Shown piece after piece: positions 42,583-53,554 of a DNA stretch of 64,000 nt. Source of the DNA: Deuterostichococcus epilithicus (Eukaryota > Chlorophyta > Trebouxiophyceae > Prasiolales > Stichococcaceae). The stretch is taken from NCBI GenBank assembly GCA_033439295.1, contig JAVTLE010000004.1:496012-560011 (forward strand). The letters are read 5' to 3'. The stretch's first letter is position 1. The number at the start of each line of letters is the position of its first letter. A model generated the notes under the pieces. That model had not been told where the DNA came from. It did not search any database and saw nothing but the letters and a program-made list of their open reading frames with translations. A program made the position numbers and the translations under genes.

Positions 42583-45500
42583 ATGCGGGGGCCGGGCGTC
42601 GTGTTCTGCGGCAATCTGCCGCCGGATGTGAAGGAGAAGGAAGTTGACGACCTCTTCTACAAGGCAAGGAGGCGACACGGAACTCTGCATGTATTGGCGG
42701 CTTGCAGGCCTCCAGCCGGTGGCGCCACGCCGGAGGGCGCCGGGTCGGCCCTTGGCGCCTGCAGCTTTGCCGGACTGGATGCCTGAGAAACGTTGCTGGT
42801 GCCCCGGATGCTTCCCGCTCGTGGTGCCGGCGCTGGCCATTGCCGGACAGCCGGACCGCCTCTGCTGCTAGGACTGCCGGTCGCCACCCCCGGGCGGTCC
42901 GGTACACTGCTTTCAAATTGCATGAAGCTCGAGTGATCCCTTTGCTCTGCGGGCCTGCCCAGTCTCTGCGCCAGGTGTGGACCTGGTTGAAGTCCCATAC
43001 ATGAACAGCAGATCTTCCGCACTCAACCGCAGCTCTGACGCTCGGCCATGTGTCAACGAACTCTACAGCTGTGGTTCTGCGGGTGGCGCTTTGCGGAGAC
43101 ATGCCCTAAATTCGTGCTTGCGACCAAACCTTGCAGGAAACCCCTGTCAAGCATTGGCCTCATTTCGTGCAGCACTTTGCCATACGATGAGTCAATCGCC
43201 ACTTGCTGACTATGCTGTCCCATATCGCGATTGCAGTTTGGACGCATCAGGTACATCGACCTCAAGACGCCGCTGCGGCCGCCAGCGTTTGCCTTCGTCG
43301 AGTTCGAGGACCCCAGGTGCGCACAGCTGCCGCTCTGATTCAGCCCTGCTTTGAACTCGATTATTTGTTGCAATGCTATGCGCGCTGGCGCGCTTGTGCT
43401 TTATCTGGGATATGTTTTGTGTTGACCCGGCTGCCTGTGCCACCTGCCTTCAGCGGGCACCTCGCTCGGCGTGACACCTCACAACATCGCAGCCCCATGC
43501 CAGCGCCGCGAGCTGTGGTGGAAAGCGGCGCATCTGACCTGTCCTCACAGCAGCCCGTCAACCCTGCGGCGGCAGGGATGCCGCCGAGGCGGCCCGTGCC
43601 CGCGACGGCTACGACTTCTACGGTGCCCGGCTGCGCGTGGAGCTTGCTCGGGGCAACCAGCCGCCGGGCGGCGGCTTTGGCGGCGGCGGGTTCGGCGGTG
43701 GCGGCTACGGCGGAGGTGGCTACGGCGGGGGCGGCTACGGCGGGCCGCCAGCGCCCTACGGCGGCGGGTCCGGACCCTCCTCCAGAAACACCGAACCAGC
43801 GTCAGCGCGTTGTGTCCCGAGTGCACGCTGTTAGTTGCTCTCGCGCCGCTCTTAGCCGGGTTCAGATGCGGAGCGGTTCCGGAGAAGAAGTGCATTGGCC
43901 ACAAGCGGCCAGCTCATCATGACGGCAGCGCACTTGGTGGTGTCGCCTGGTGCCCTGTGTGCCAGTGCTCCGGCCCGATGCGCTGCCGCCCCCGCAACGG
44001 GGTGGCAGCAGGCGTCGCATCCCTGCGACATCGTGTCGAAGCGAGCTGGCGCCTCGTCTTCGTCACAGAGCGGCAGCTCTATGTTGCGACTGAGAAGCTG
44101 GAGCCGCGTCCGCATGGCTGGCAAAGCGGCGCGGCGCAGTTTGCATCGCACATTTCATGTTTCAACAGGGCGGTCCGATCCCTGGTCCCCAAAGCTCGGC
44201 AGCGCCTGCCTCCTTGCGTGGCGGACCCGCACGGCGCGTCTGACACTGGTCTCCCCCGTCCCTGCTGCGCAGGTACGGCATGCCGTCGCGGATGGGGCCG
44301 GGCGCGGGGATGCCCTCGAAGGGCTCGGCGCACCGCGCCATCGTGAAGGGGCTGCCCATCTCCGCCTCCTGGCAGGACCTCAAGGTGCAGCCGCTTTTAG
44401 GGTTCTGTCACTCGTGGTGCATGACAGAAAGATGAAGGGGTGGGGTTCATCCCCACCCCATCGTGAAGGGGCTGCCCATCGCCGCCTCCCGGCAGGACCT
44501 CAAGGTGCAGCTGCTTTTAGGGTTTTAATCACTCGTGGTGCATGACAGAAAAATGAAGGGGTGGGGTTCATCCCCACCCATCGTGGAGGGGCTGTCCATC
44601 TCCGCCTCCCGGCAGGACCTCACGGTGCAGCCCCCTTGGTCGCTCGTGGTGTCTGACAGGACCTCAGGGGAATATACTCCCTGAAAGGCGCCAACCTGAA
44701 GGGCCGCCTGCTGGCGGGACCTCAGTGTGGCCGGTTCTCTCTGCCCTGCACCTGCCAGCGGAGTCGCAGCACGAGTCGGGCGCAGGGGAACGTCAGCACG
44801 CGGTCGCCTGCCGTGCGGCGGTCCTGGCGCAACAACGCCTCTGCCGCAGCGCCCCTGCAGCCGGGGAGGTCACGAAGCACCTTTGCAGTGGGACAGCTCT
44901 GACATGGGACAGCTCCGAGCCTGCGGTGAACGGCGCAATGCCTCCTGCCGCAGGACCACTTCCGCAAGAGCCGCAAGCCGTCGTACACCAACGTCTTCCA
45001 TGACCGCGGCGGCGTGCTCGGCGTTGTGGAGTTTGAGACCCGGGAGGACCTGAAGGCCGCCATCCGCGACCTGGATGGTGCGTGCCCTTTCGATGCCATA
45101 CCGCGCACAGCTTGCAGGGAACGTTGTGCGACAAACACGTGCCACCGGGATGAGGGAGGACGCAAGAGGCCAGCCGCGATGTGGATGGAGGCTCACACAC
45201 AGTCCTGCTCACGCTCCTGCTCTCGATCTCGCTCCTGCTGTCGTTGCCACTCTCGCAACAGATCGACGGGCATGCCTCCGGGTGGACCTCCGCAGCTCAA
45301 GCGGTGTGCGCCTTGCATGCCCAGTGCCGGTGGCGTCAGAAGCCTGCGCCGTGCAGCCGAAGGCAGGCGCGTCCCTGTCTTTCCAGGTGATCCGCCTGAC
45401 GTCGGCCTCTTCTGCCCATGCAGACACCGAGTTCAAGAACCCCTTCAACAAGGTGGGCGCCTTTCTTGCTCCTGTTTGGCCTTGCCCTGCAGCAGCACTT

Positions 45501-47013
45501 GCAATCGCGGCTGCCCCTGCGCAATTGCGCCGACGCAGCCGCGGTGCCGGCGCCGCCCACACCGCCTTGCCTGAGGCGGCGGCGGCGGCACTGGCGTAAC
45601 AGCAGCCGCTGCCGCTGCATTTCAGAAGGCCCCTCCATGCTTTTCTCAGCCTCTGCCGTCTCAGCTTCGCTACACCGCCTGCCCCGGCTCTACGCCATCT
45701 GCCACGATGGACCTCGACGTCCCTGGGCTGACGTCGTGTGAGCTGCCCCCGCGCAGTGCTACATCCGGGTGATGGACGATAGCCGGGGCGGCTCCCGCTC
45801 GCGCGGCCGCTCCTACAGCCGCAGTCGCAGCCGCTCCCGCGGCAGGTGAGCACAGAGCCGCTTGCAGCTTCCAACTTCCACTCAAAACCCTTTGCAAGCT
45901 TGCAGCACGGCGCACAGACATGTGCCGCTGCTCGCGGTGCGCACGAAGTGCCATGCAAGTGCGATTTCCGAAAATTAATATTTCCGTAGCGATGGCCGTC
46001 CTGGTAACTGGCAGGTCCTACTCCCGCTCTCGCTCTCGCGGCAGGTGCGCCTGTGTTGATGTCGAGCCTCTTCGCGGCTGACGCTGTCGGTAGCACTGAA
46101 GACCGCTGGAACGATCGAATCAAAACACAGCCAGCGAGACACGAGGGCTGCAGGGGCATGCCTTAGCGTGAAAAGCACATTGGACTCCCCAGATCTCCCC
46201 AATCGAAAGCACACGATTCCACAGTCACCGCGCTGTCGCCCCGTGCTCGGCAGGTCCTACAGCCGCTCTCGTTCCCGGTCGGCCAGGTGAGAGTCTCGAA
46301 TGATGGCCTGCTTGTGAGTAAGCCGGGTTTGGCACTCAACATGCACCGAGGGGGGGACGCTCCCCTCATCTTGCACAGGCAGGTGCCCCAAGTGCGGCGC
46401 CGGTCGCCGCCGCCGCCAGCCGGGGCGCTGCGCTGTCGGACGCGACTCGGCAACACAGCTTCTTTCTGTCTGTCTGCAGCCAGCAGCTAGCTGACCCGTG
46501 CGTGTCGTGTGGGTGCCGCAGGCGAGACAGCCGGTCCCGCTCCCCGGTCTCCAGGTCCGACCTGCTGCAGGGGGACCTCGCTCCTGTTGCCCCGTCCTCG
46601 GCTGTCGGCTGTGCCGCTTGTGGCGCTTGCCGTGCTCTCAAATTGCTGCTGGCCCTGAACGGGAATGGCACCTACTGCACACCCTCAACCAGTGTTATTG
46701 TAGTCGCACCGCGATGTGGTCAGCCAGCCTGTGCAGGGTCGTGACTGAGAGCATATGACCTCACGAGGAATTTTTCAGAGGGCGATGGAGCTCAGCTGCT
46801 GTTCCTGTCGCTCCCCACAGGTCGCGCAGCCCGGTGAGCCGCAGCCGCAGCCCGGCAAGCCGCTCGCGCAGCCGCTCGCCCGCCAGCAAGTCGCGCAGCC
46901 GCAGCCGCAGCGTCGCCAGCAAGTCCAAGAGCCGGTCGCCGTCGCCGGCCAAGAGCCGCAGCGCCAGCCCCGCTGCCGCCGCAAAGTCGAAGTCCCGCTC
47001 GCCCAGCCCCTAG
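42583..47013 (+). CDS. SR splicing factor, SRSF1/SR34-like (two RRMs plus RS domain), 11 exons
   Basis: This nuclear protein binds exonic RNA and guides splice-site choice. Exons: 42583-42663 (RRM1 start, VVFCGNLPPDVKEKEVDDLF = RNP2), 43237-43316 (IDLKTPLRPPAFAFVEFEDP = RNP1), 43576-43767 (DGYDFYGARLRVELARG, then a glycine-rich GGGFGG/GGYGG linker), 44273-44384 (RRM2 start, IVKGLPISASWQDLK, matching the SWQDLKD signature), 44954-45077 (GVLGVVEFE), 45424-45452, 45757-45845 (CYIRVMDDSRGG, RS start), microexons 46015-46044, 46254-46286 and 46522-46554, and 46821-47013 (long RS tail, stop TAG). All joins keep frame. The first intron has a GC donor (AAG|GCAAGG). A fresh triple 120-bp tandem repeat covers the end of the RRM2 exon, giving extra candidate donors; SR genes commonly self-regulate by alternative splicing. 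Confidence 0.92.
44339..44665 (+). repeat. Three tandem 120-bp copies spanning the RRM2 exon end and its donor
   Basis: Copies begin at 44339, 44459 and 44579 with CCATCGTG. Each holds the last ~46 nt of the exon (AIVKGLPI.AS.QDL), the donor GTGCAG and about 70 nt of intron (GGGGTGGGGTTCATCCCC). Copies one and two differ at only a few positions; the third is shortened and more diverged. Copy two keeps an AAG|GTGCAG donor near 44504. Confidence 0.95.
46015..46554 (+). other. Three symmetric RS-domain microexons (30, 33, 33 nt)
   Basis: 46015-46044, 46254-46286 and 46522-46554 all start with one base and end with two bases of an arginine codon, so any combination can be skipped without a frame change. 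They encode SYSRSRSRGR, SYSRSRSRSAR and an RDSRSRSPVS-type repeat. The similarity of their edges (CAGGTCCTAC...CAGGTG) suggests they arose by tandem duplication. Confidence 0.8.
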
Positions 47014-49043
47014 GGTTCAAGTTTCTGACATTCTAAGGATCCCTCCTGCTGGGGAGGCCGGGAGGCGCCTCCCTAAGGAATGCGGGGGGAGTCTGGTGGC
47101 GTCGCCGGAAGGGATGTCGAGGGTGGCGGTGGCTGGGCGGCGGCGGCGACGCCGCCGCCGCCGTTGGCAGCGCAGGCTGCCCCTGTTAGCTCGGCAGCTG
47201 CAGCCTGACGCCGCGGCAGCCTCCAGCAGATAGACCTGCGCTGTGCGCCGCTGGCAGCGAGCAGCGCTGCCGCTCTCGCTGCAGCAGAAGCACCATCAGG
47301 CATGGTAGAGACTCATGCCACCGAGGGGGTGATTGCCTGCGAGCGGCTGATTGCCTTGTGGTTTCTATGGAGAATCTTTCTATGGAGAACAGGCTGCTGT
47401 GGTAAGCGCATTCCTGTGGGGTGTTATGGCAGCACTTCCACCCAGAGAAATCTTGCCTCTCCAACAGTTGTACTCTGTGGGAAGCCCTTTGTTGGCAGAA
47501 CAGCGGTAGAAGCCACCAGCTTCTTCTTGCCCCACGCTTCTTTCCGGCAGCCCCTCTCTCACTTCCTCCCACCCTTTACCGCATCAGGCCCTTTAGACTT
47601 TACATCGCTGGTGGCGAAATTTTTTCAAGAGAAGATGAAACTCGTCAGAGAGGAAATCATTTCAAACAACGGGCGTTCGCCGGGGGCGAGACGCGAGTTT
47701 GATCGAAAGGGGCCAGTCGAAAGGGAGCAGCCAGGTCGCTAATCAGGGCGGCCGAGGAATGCCAGCACCGGGCAGCACCCTGTAGCGAAAATGGCCACAG
47801 CAAAATGACGCATCGCAGCATGCAGCAGCTGGCATGGCATGCTCGTGCTATCACGATCGCAGGACTCATACAGGTAGCACATCAGCACGCTCCAGGACAC
47901 TCACGGCTCGGGGTGAGGGAAAAAATCACGAAAATGTGCAAATGAGTCAGCGCGACGTGAATTTACACGCCGAAAGCGCCCGCACATCACTGCAGCAGCC
48001 TTTCTGACATGTGCTGAAACAAGCAGGCGCGATTTCCAGCTCGGCTGCCAAGCATCCCCAGCCGGGCACAGCCGTTTGGAAATAAAAGTCCTTAATTTCC
48101 CCCCGTCGTTGATCCCTCCGAAACGCCCCTTTTGCAACCTGCCGCAGCGCGCAGCGGCTGCCAGCTGCAGCAGCCGTGCAACCTGCGTGCGGACTGCTCT
48201 GCAGCCGGAAGGCTCTCGAATCACAGTCTGCGTCTGGCAATCGCGACTATCACCCTCGTTTTCATACCTAGCAATAAGTACCCAGAATCATCCCCCGTTC
48301 TATGGAAAATCGTACTAAGGGCGCGGAAACGATTCTTACATCAACTCGCCAAATCTTACAACGCCGGCTGCCGGGGCGCCGTTCGCACGGCCAGCCGCAG
48401 CGCGAGGCCCCTGCCACACGCAAGGTCTGCAGAATGGCCCAAGGAGCAGCTGACGGACCACGGAAGACCTGAAGACGCAGGCTGACACCGGCAGAAGGCG
48501 GAGGAGGTTTCCCGTCGACGACTCTTAGGGTTTACTACGGCCAGGCGGAAAACTTGAGTGCATAAGTTTGAATCACCGAAGGTGATCAAACTAGAAGAGA
48601 GATATGTTATGCCAGGGAATCCCGCCGACAAAACCACCTCCCCTGTTTACCAGCCTCTTTCCATTTCCGGATAACAGCCTCTTGGCCAGTGGAGGAGATC
48701 TGACAAACTTTGCGTTGAATTTCTTCATCATGCCTCCAGCCGAGCAGAGTCACATCCCGCGCGCATCACAGCACCGCCGCAGCTCATCACAATAACAACC
48801 AAAATAACAGCAATTTGGGGCGAAAGTGCATAATCGCAGAGATTGCTCAGTGGTGGAACAACCAGAACAGAATCAACACTCATGCGGTTCCGTTGGTCGT
48901 CATTTGTGGCGCTGTCAGCCCACCAGGCTGACGCAGCCTCGTCCCATTCATTCGCCGGAGGCGCAAGTGTCCAGGTGTTGCTTCCGGCGTGAGTCAATGC
49001 GGTGTGACACCCTTCCTACTCTACCGCCTGCTTCCCTAAGTTG
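47014..49043. other. Gene-poor region between the SR gene and the retrotransposon
   Basis: This is about 2 kb of SR 3' UTR and intergenic DNA. A 15-bp tandem repeat TTTCTATGGAGAA(T/C) lies at about 47366-47392. Open frames carry no recognised motif. The right end is the pre-insertion flank of the retrotransposon. Confidence 0.4.
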
Positions 49044-49048
49044 GCGGG
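49044..49048. other. Left target-site duplication GCGGG
   Basis: Five bases GCGGG precede the left LTR and recur directly after the right LTR at 55073-55077. A 5-bp duplication is what Ty3/gypsy integrases make. Confidence 0.9.
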
Positions 49049-49437
49049 TGTGACAGAACGGGGCCCTGCAGTGCTGACGTGGCCTCAATCTGTCTTTCTG
49101 GAGGTACTGGAAGTAGGTTCTGAGTTCCGACGTGCTGCGTTCTGAGGTTAGCGACTGCTTACAAGTTGGAGGAGAGCTTTGAGAACGAGAAGTGCAAACG
49201 AGAAGTGTCCTGCAAATGTGCCAGCGCCATGCTTTTATAGCAATGTTCCCAAGTCTAAGCCCTGTACTGCCTGATGCATTATTCCCGTCTCTAGAACGTT
49301 CACAGTTGCAAGCATCATCTAGAGTATTCTCTAAAGACGTCCAGACTGTTCGATGGCAAACGACGCGAAGTTGGAGTATGTAATGCTGACTCACGCCACG
49401 TGGTGGCACGTGCGTTCTCCGACACCATTCTGCTACA
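49049..49437 (-). repeat. 3' LTR (left copy in this window)
   Basis: 389 bp, beginning TGTGACAG on the plus strand and ending CTGCTACA; in element orientation TGTAGCAG...CTGTCACA. It contains a TATA-like word (TATAAAAG on the minus strand, 49232-49239) and two CACGTG words near 49396-49412. Confidence 0.95.
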
Positions 49438-49449
49438 TTCCTCCCCTCC
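49438..49449 (-). other. Polypurine tract of the retrotransposon
   Basis: GGAGGGGAGGAA on the minus strand directly abuts the start of the 3' LTR, the expected place for plus-strand DNA priming. Confidence 0.85.
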
Positions 49450-49492
49450 GTGAAGAAGTGTTGTCCCCAACACTTTTGCATTTGTTCTAGCG

Positions 49493-52400
49493 CTAGCGCA
49501 TATTCCGGGCCTCCTCCTGCGTCTTTGAATTCAGATTGCCGAGTGGCTCCCATGTGGCATCAGCCCTAGGGTATCCTTTCCACTTGATCAGGTACTTGTA
49601 GCGGCGCTCCGTCTTGAAGTACTTCTTGTCGATGATGTAGTCCACATCGTAAGCCTCGCCAACTTCGGGGTCGAAGATGGGGGGCGGCGGTGACTGCGCC
49701 GGACGGCTGGCAAACTCAGGTGCGCCGTCATGGAAGGGCTTCAACTTCGAGACGTGAAAGACGTCATGGATGCGCCAGGAAGCTGGTAGCTGAACCCTGT
49801 AGGCGACTGGCGAGATGACCTCGATGATCTTGAGAGGCCCAGTAAAGCGTGGCTTCAACTTGTAGGCGGGTCCAGCGGCAATTGGCGTGTTGGCGGTGGA
49901 GAGCATGACCCGATCTCCAGGCTCGAATTGCAACTCGCGGCGTTGTCGGTCGGCATGCTGCTTTTGGCGGTTTTGCGCTGCAGCAATGTGGCGCTTGGCG
50001 GCAGCTTCGGCGGCGGCGATGGTCTTCACAAAGTCCTCCGTGGCTTGGACGCTTGTGGAAGGTACGATGGAGTCCAGCGGCGTTGTCGGGTGTTGTCCGT
50101 AGTTGATGAAGAATGGCGACTGGCGCGTCGTGGCGCTGACGGTGGTATTGAGGGCAAACTGGGCGGGCAGGATCCAGTTATCCCAGTCGCACTGCTTGTC
50201 GTCCACGTAGCTGCGGATGATTTGCTCCAGTGTTCGATTGGCACGCTCCGTTTGGCCATCCGTTTGCGGGTGGTAGCTGGTCGACATATCGAGTCGTGTG
50301 CCGCAGGCTTTGAAGAGGGCCTGCCAGAAGCGGCTGGTGAAGCGGGGGTCGCGGTCGGAGACGATGGAGGTGGGTACTCCATGCTGGCAGACGATGGTGT
50401 CAAAGAAAAGCTTCGCGATGTCCGGTGCGTCGGCGTTCGTGTGCGTAGGGCGGATGTAGGTCCACTTGCTGAGGCGGTCCACCATGACAAGGGCGGCATC
50501 ATACCCGCTGCGTGTCTTAGGTAGCTGGGTAATGAGGTCCATGCTGACGGATTCCCAGCGACGCTGAGGGGTGGGCAGCGGCTGTAGGAGTCCGGCTGGA
50601 TGCTGATTCGACGGTTTGCTCCGTTGGCAGGTGTCGCAGGTGCGGATGTATCGGCGGACGGTGTCGGTGAGGTTGGGCCAATAGAAGCGACGGCTGAGGC
50701 TGGCTGCTGTTTTCTCCACTCCCAGGTGGCCAGAGAGCGGAATGTCGTGGGCCTCTTGCAGCAGTGCTTCGCGGACGGCTGGTACATCTGGGATGCACAG
50801 GCGGCATGTGGCGTTGCTGTTGTCGTCGTCGGCGCTGAAGGTGAAGAGTCCATTCCCCTCTTTGCGGATGGCAGCAGGCAGGCTGCTGGGGTCGTTGTAG
50901 AAGGGGTCGGTGGTGTAGTTCTTCCGAATTTCGTCCAGTAGGGTGGCAGCAGGTAGTACAGACGAGATGGCTGCCAGGCGGAGGTCTGGGCGGCGGGACA
51001 GGGCGTCAGCGGCGACGTTATCCTTTCCGGGGCGATATTTGATGGTGTAGTTGAAGTTGCGTAGCTTGTCAGCCCAGCGTATTTGGCGCTGTGCCAGCTT
51101 GGGCTGGTCTTCAAAGAAGCGCAGCGAGGCATGGTCGGTGTAGATGGTGATGTGCCGGCCTTCAGTGTAGTAGCGGTAGTACTCCAGAGCGTCGATGATG
51201 GCGAGCATCTCTTTCTCGTGGGTTGGGTAGTTGCGCTCAGCGGGGTTGAGCTTGCGGGAGTGGAAGGCGACGGGGCGCAAGCCAGAGCCTTGATCTTGGC
51301 TGAGGACTGCTCCAATGGCGAAGGATGAGGCGTCCGTTGCCAGCACGAAGTCGTGCTTATGGCTGGGGATCTGTAGGGTTGGTCCAGAGGTGACGGCGGT
51401 CTTCAGGGCGTTGAACGCGGCATCTTGTGCGGCCGTCCACTCATAGGGCTGGTCCTTGCCCAAGAGTGCGGTGAGAGGGCTGCAGATGTCGGAGTAGCCC
51501 TTGATGAAGCGGCGGTAGAAGGCGGCAAAGCCTAGGAAGGCTCTTAATTCGGTGATGTTGGCGGGGGGTGGCCAGTTCTTGACGGCGTTGACTTTCTCGG
51601 GCTCCATCTTCAGCCCGTCTGCGGTGACGATGTAGCCGAGGAAGTTGATGCTGGTCGAGAAGAAGTCGCATTTCTCCATCTTGGCGAAGAGCTGGTGGCG
51701 TTGTAGGATGTCCATGGCTGTTCGCACATGACGGTCGTGTTCTTCTGCTGTTTTGGAGTAGATGAGGATGTCGTCGAGGTAGACGATGATGAAGTGGTCG
51801 AGGTGTGGTCGGAAGATGTCGTTCATGAGGTGCATGAATGTCGCCGGGGCATTGGTCAAGCCGAAGGGCATGACCAGAAATTCGAAGTGACCGTAGCGCG
51901 TTCTGAAGGCGGTCTTGGGGATGTCGGCGTCTTCGATTCGGATCTGGTGGTAGCCAGACCGAAGGTCGATCTTGGTGAAGAACTTGGCTCCTTGCAGCTG
52001 TGTGAGTAGCTCGTCGATGCGCGGCAGCGGGTAGCTGTTTTTGACGGTAATCTTGTTGAGAGCGCGGTAGTCCACGCACATGCGCATGCTACCGTCCTTC
52101 TTTTTGACGAAGAGGACTGGTGCTCCGAAGGGTGACTTCGAGGGTTGGATGAATCCCTTGTCAGTCAGATCCTTGAGCTGACGGCGTAGCTCCTCAAGCT
52201 CAGCATAGCTGGACTTGTAGCAGGGGCGCGATGGCGGCTTGGCGTCGGGCAGCAGCTCGATTCCATGGTCTGCCCAGCGGTGTGGCGGCAGCTTGGTTGG
52301 CTCCTGAAAGACGTGGCTGTAGTCCTTCTTGATCTTGTCGATCTTGTCTTGGTAGGGGTTGGCGTCGGCTGCCGATGAGGCGGCAGCAGGGCGGACGACG

Positions 52401-53473
52401 CACAGGAGAAGCTCGCCTCCTTCGCGTGCGGCTTCATGTAACTGGAGGATAGAGATCAGCCTGTCTTGTAGTGCTGGCTCTGACATGTGCTGCTCTTGGT
52501 CTGCAGCTGGCGGCGGCTGTGCCGGTGGCGGCTGATCCGGCGGCGGTGCTGACGCTGGCGGACGATGTTGGCCATGCGGGGATCGCGGCGTCAGTGTGGC
52601 CGGCTGGCGGGGTGGCTGCAGCGTGATGCGTCCACCGGCGGTGTTGAAGGTGAGCGTTTGTGGCGCGCTCCACTTTATAGTAGGGTTATGGCGCGCCAGC
52701 CAGGGCATTCCGAGGATGAAGTCGTAGTTGCCCGGCAAGTTGGTCACGTAGAAGCGGCTCGTACAGGTATAGGTGTTGGCGGCAGCTCCGAGGGAGATTC
52801 GCAGCTGGTCCACCACTTCTTGACAGGGGCGCTTGGAGCCGTCTGCTAGGATGATATTGAATCCCGGGGTGCTGTCCAGCGGTAGTCCGAGAAGTCGGGC
52901 GTATGCGGCGTTGACGAAGTTGCCTTGGGCGCCGCAGTCTACCAGAAAGGTAGCAGGCTGTCCGCGGGCGCGGCCGTGTAGATGCATCGGCATCTCGTTC
53001 TGTTGTGTCTCCACTGAGGTCAGGCGCAGTTCTCTTCCTTGCGGCGTTTGTAGTTCAGCGGCGTCTGGCAGCAGCGGTGTTGGTTCTGCTGTGCAGCTGC
53101 TGGCTGTTCTGCTGACCTCGTGCTCCATTTTGGCGGTGTCCAGCGGGTGTTCTGCGGCCGGCGTGGCGGCGGTTCCGAGTTCCGATTCCTGGGCGGCAGC
53201 AAGGGCGTCCCCAAGCTGTGCGGCAGGGTGCGTTCTGCGTTCTGCTCGTTCTGACGTTCTGCGTTCCGATCGTTCCGAGGCATGTCCCACACCATCAGGC
53301 TGTGGCGACTGCTTTTTGGCTGGCGCGGCTTGTGCTGAGGCGCCCTGGCTGCGTTCCGATGTTGGCGGCTCCGGCGGCGGTGCTGATACGCTGCCGTTTC
53401 GCTGGCTTCTTGGCGGGTCTGCTGGTCTGGCCATAGGTTCCGAGCTGGCCGTCAAGGGCTCCTCTCCTAGCAT
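49493..53473 (-). CDS. Pol polyprotein of the Ty3/gypsy chromovirus
   Basis: 1,326 residues from the first Met. In order: low-complexity N-terminus; aspartic protease ([12 protein letters not shown], about residue 180; note Cys in place of the usual Ser/Thr of D-S/T-G); reverse transcriptase (about 420-610, with [13 protein letters not shown] and the catalytic YLDD); RNase H (about 690-810, [25 protein letters not shown]); integrase with H2C2 zinc finger ([10 protein letters not shown]...CDTCQRSK, about 890-945) and D,D-35-E core ([27 protein letters not shown]); and a C-terminal chromodomain ([21 protein letters not shown], shown split here as [11 protein letters not shown] plus TWEP). The frame is -1 relative to gag and remains open upstream through the gag stop, so it is probably made as a Gag-Pol fusion. 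Confidence 0.97.
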   Translation of the reverse strand: MLGEEPLTASSEPMARPADPPRSQRNGSVSAPPPEPPTSERSQGASAQAAPAKKQSPQPDGVGHASERSERRTSERAERRTHPAAQLGDALAAAQESELGTAATPAAEHPLDTAKMEHEVSRTASSCTAEPTPLLPDAAELQTPQGRELRLTSVETQQNEMPMHLHGRARGQPATFLVDCGAQGNFVNAAYARLLGLPLDSTPGFNIILADGSKRPCQEVVDQLRISLGAAANTYTCTSRFYVTNLPGNYDFILGMPWLARHNPTIKWSAPQTLTFNTAGGRITLQPPRQPATLTPRSPHGQHRPPASAPPPDQPPPAQPPPAADQEQHMSEPALQDRLISILQLHEAAREGGELLLCVVRPAAASSAADANPYQDKIDKIKKDYSHVFQEPTKLPPHRWADHGIELLPDAKPPSRPCYKSSYAELEELRRQLKDLTDKGFIQPSKSPFGAPVLFVKKKDGSMRMCVDYRALNKITVKNSYPLPRIDELLTQLQGAKFFTKIDLRSGYHQIRIEDADIPKTAFRTRYGHFEFLVMPFGLTNAPATFMHLMNDIFRPHLDHFIIVYLDDILIYSKTAEEHDRHVRTAMDILQRHQLFAKMEKCDFFSTSINFLGYIVTADGLKMEPEKVNAVKNWPPPANITELRAFLGFAAFYRRFIKGYSDICSPLTALLGKDQPYEWTAAQDAAFNALKTAVTSGPTLQIPSHKHDFVLATDASSFAIGAVLSQDQGSGLRPVAFHSRKLNPAERNYPTHEKEMLAIIDALEYYRYYTEGRHITIYTDHASLRFFEDQPKLAQRQIRWADKLRNFNYTIKYRPGKDNVAADALSRRPDLRLAAISSVLPAATLLDEIRKNYTTDPFYNDPSSLPAAIRKEGNGLFTFSADDDNSNATCRLCIPDVPAVREALLQEAHDIPLSGHLGVEKTAASLSRRFYWPNLTDTVRRYIRTCDTCQRSKPSNQHPAGLLQPLPTPQRRWESVSMDLITQLPKTRSGYDAALVMVDRLSKWTYIRPTHTNADAPDIAKLFFDTIVCQHGVPTSIVSDRDPRFTSRFWQALFKACGTRLDMSTSYHPQTDGQTERANRTLEQIIRSYVDDKQCDWDNWILPAQFALNTTVSATTRQSPFFINYGQHPTTPLDSIVPSTSVQATEDFVKTIAAAEAAAKRHIAAAQNRQKQHADRQRRELQFEPGDRVMLSTANTPIAAGPAYKLKPRFTGPLKIIEVISPVAYRVQLPASWRIHDVFHVSKLKPFHDGAPEFASRPAQSPPPPIFDPEVGEAYDVDYIIDKKYFKTERRYKYLIKWKGYPRADATWEPLGNLNSKTQEEARNMR

Positions 53474-53523
53474 AGCATAGATGCTCTGGTGCAGAGGGAT
53501 TGGAGAGGCCCCGGAGCTGATGG

Positions 53524-53554
53524 CGGCGCTCAGCGCCGGGGCGGGCCGTTTCCC
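53524..53554 (-). promoter_or_regulatory. Probable -1 ribosomal frameshift signal between gag and pol
   Basis: On the minus strand the heptamer GGGAAAC (53554-53548) lies exactly in the gag frame as G-GGA-AAC, a classical X-XXY-YYZ slippery site. After a 9-nt spacer comes a perfect 6-bp hairpin, CGGCGC-TGA-GCGCCG (53538-53524), whose loop is the gag stop codon. The pol frame is open across the region. Confidence 0.8.

Noticed and set aside
49192-49383. Identical 63-aa open frames in both LTRs (also 54827-55018)
   Set aside because: Antisense to the element and present only because the LTRs are duplicated; no sign of coding.
50026-51315. 429-aa open frame inside pol, plus several others on both strands
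   Set aside because: Serine/proline/threonine-rich shadow frames of the pol coding sequence with no motif of their own.
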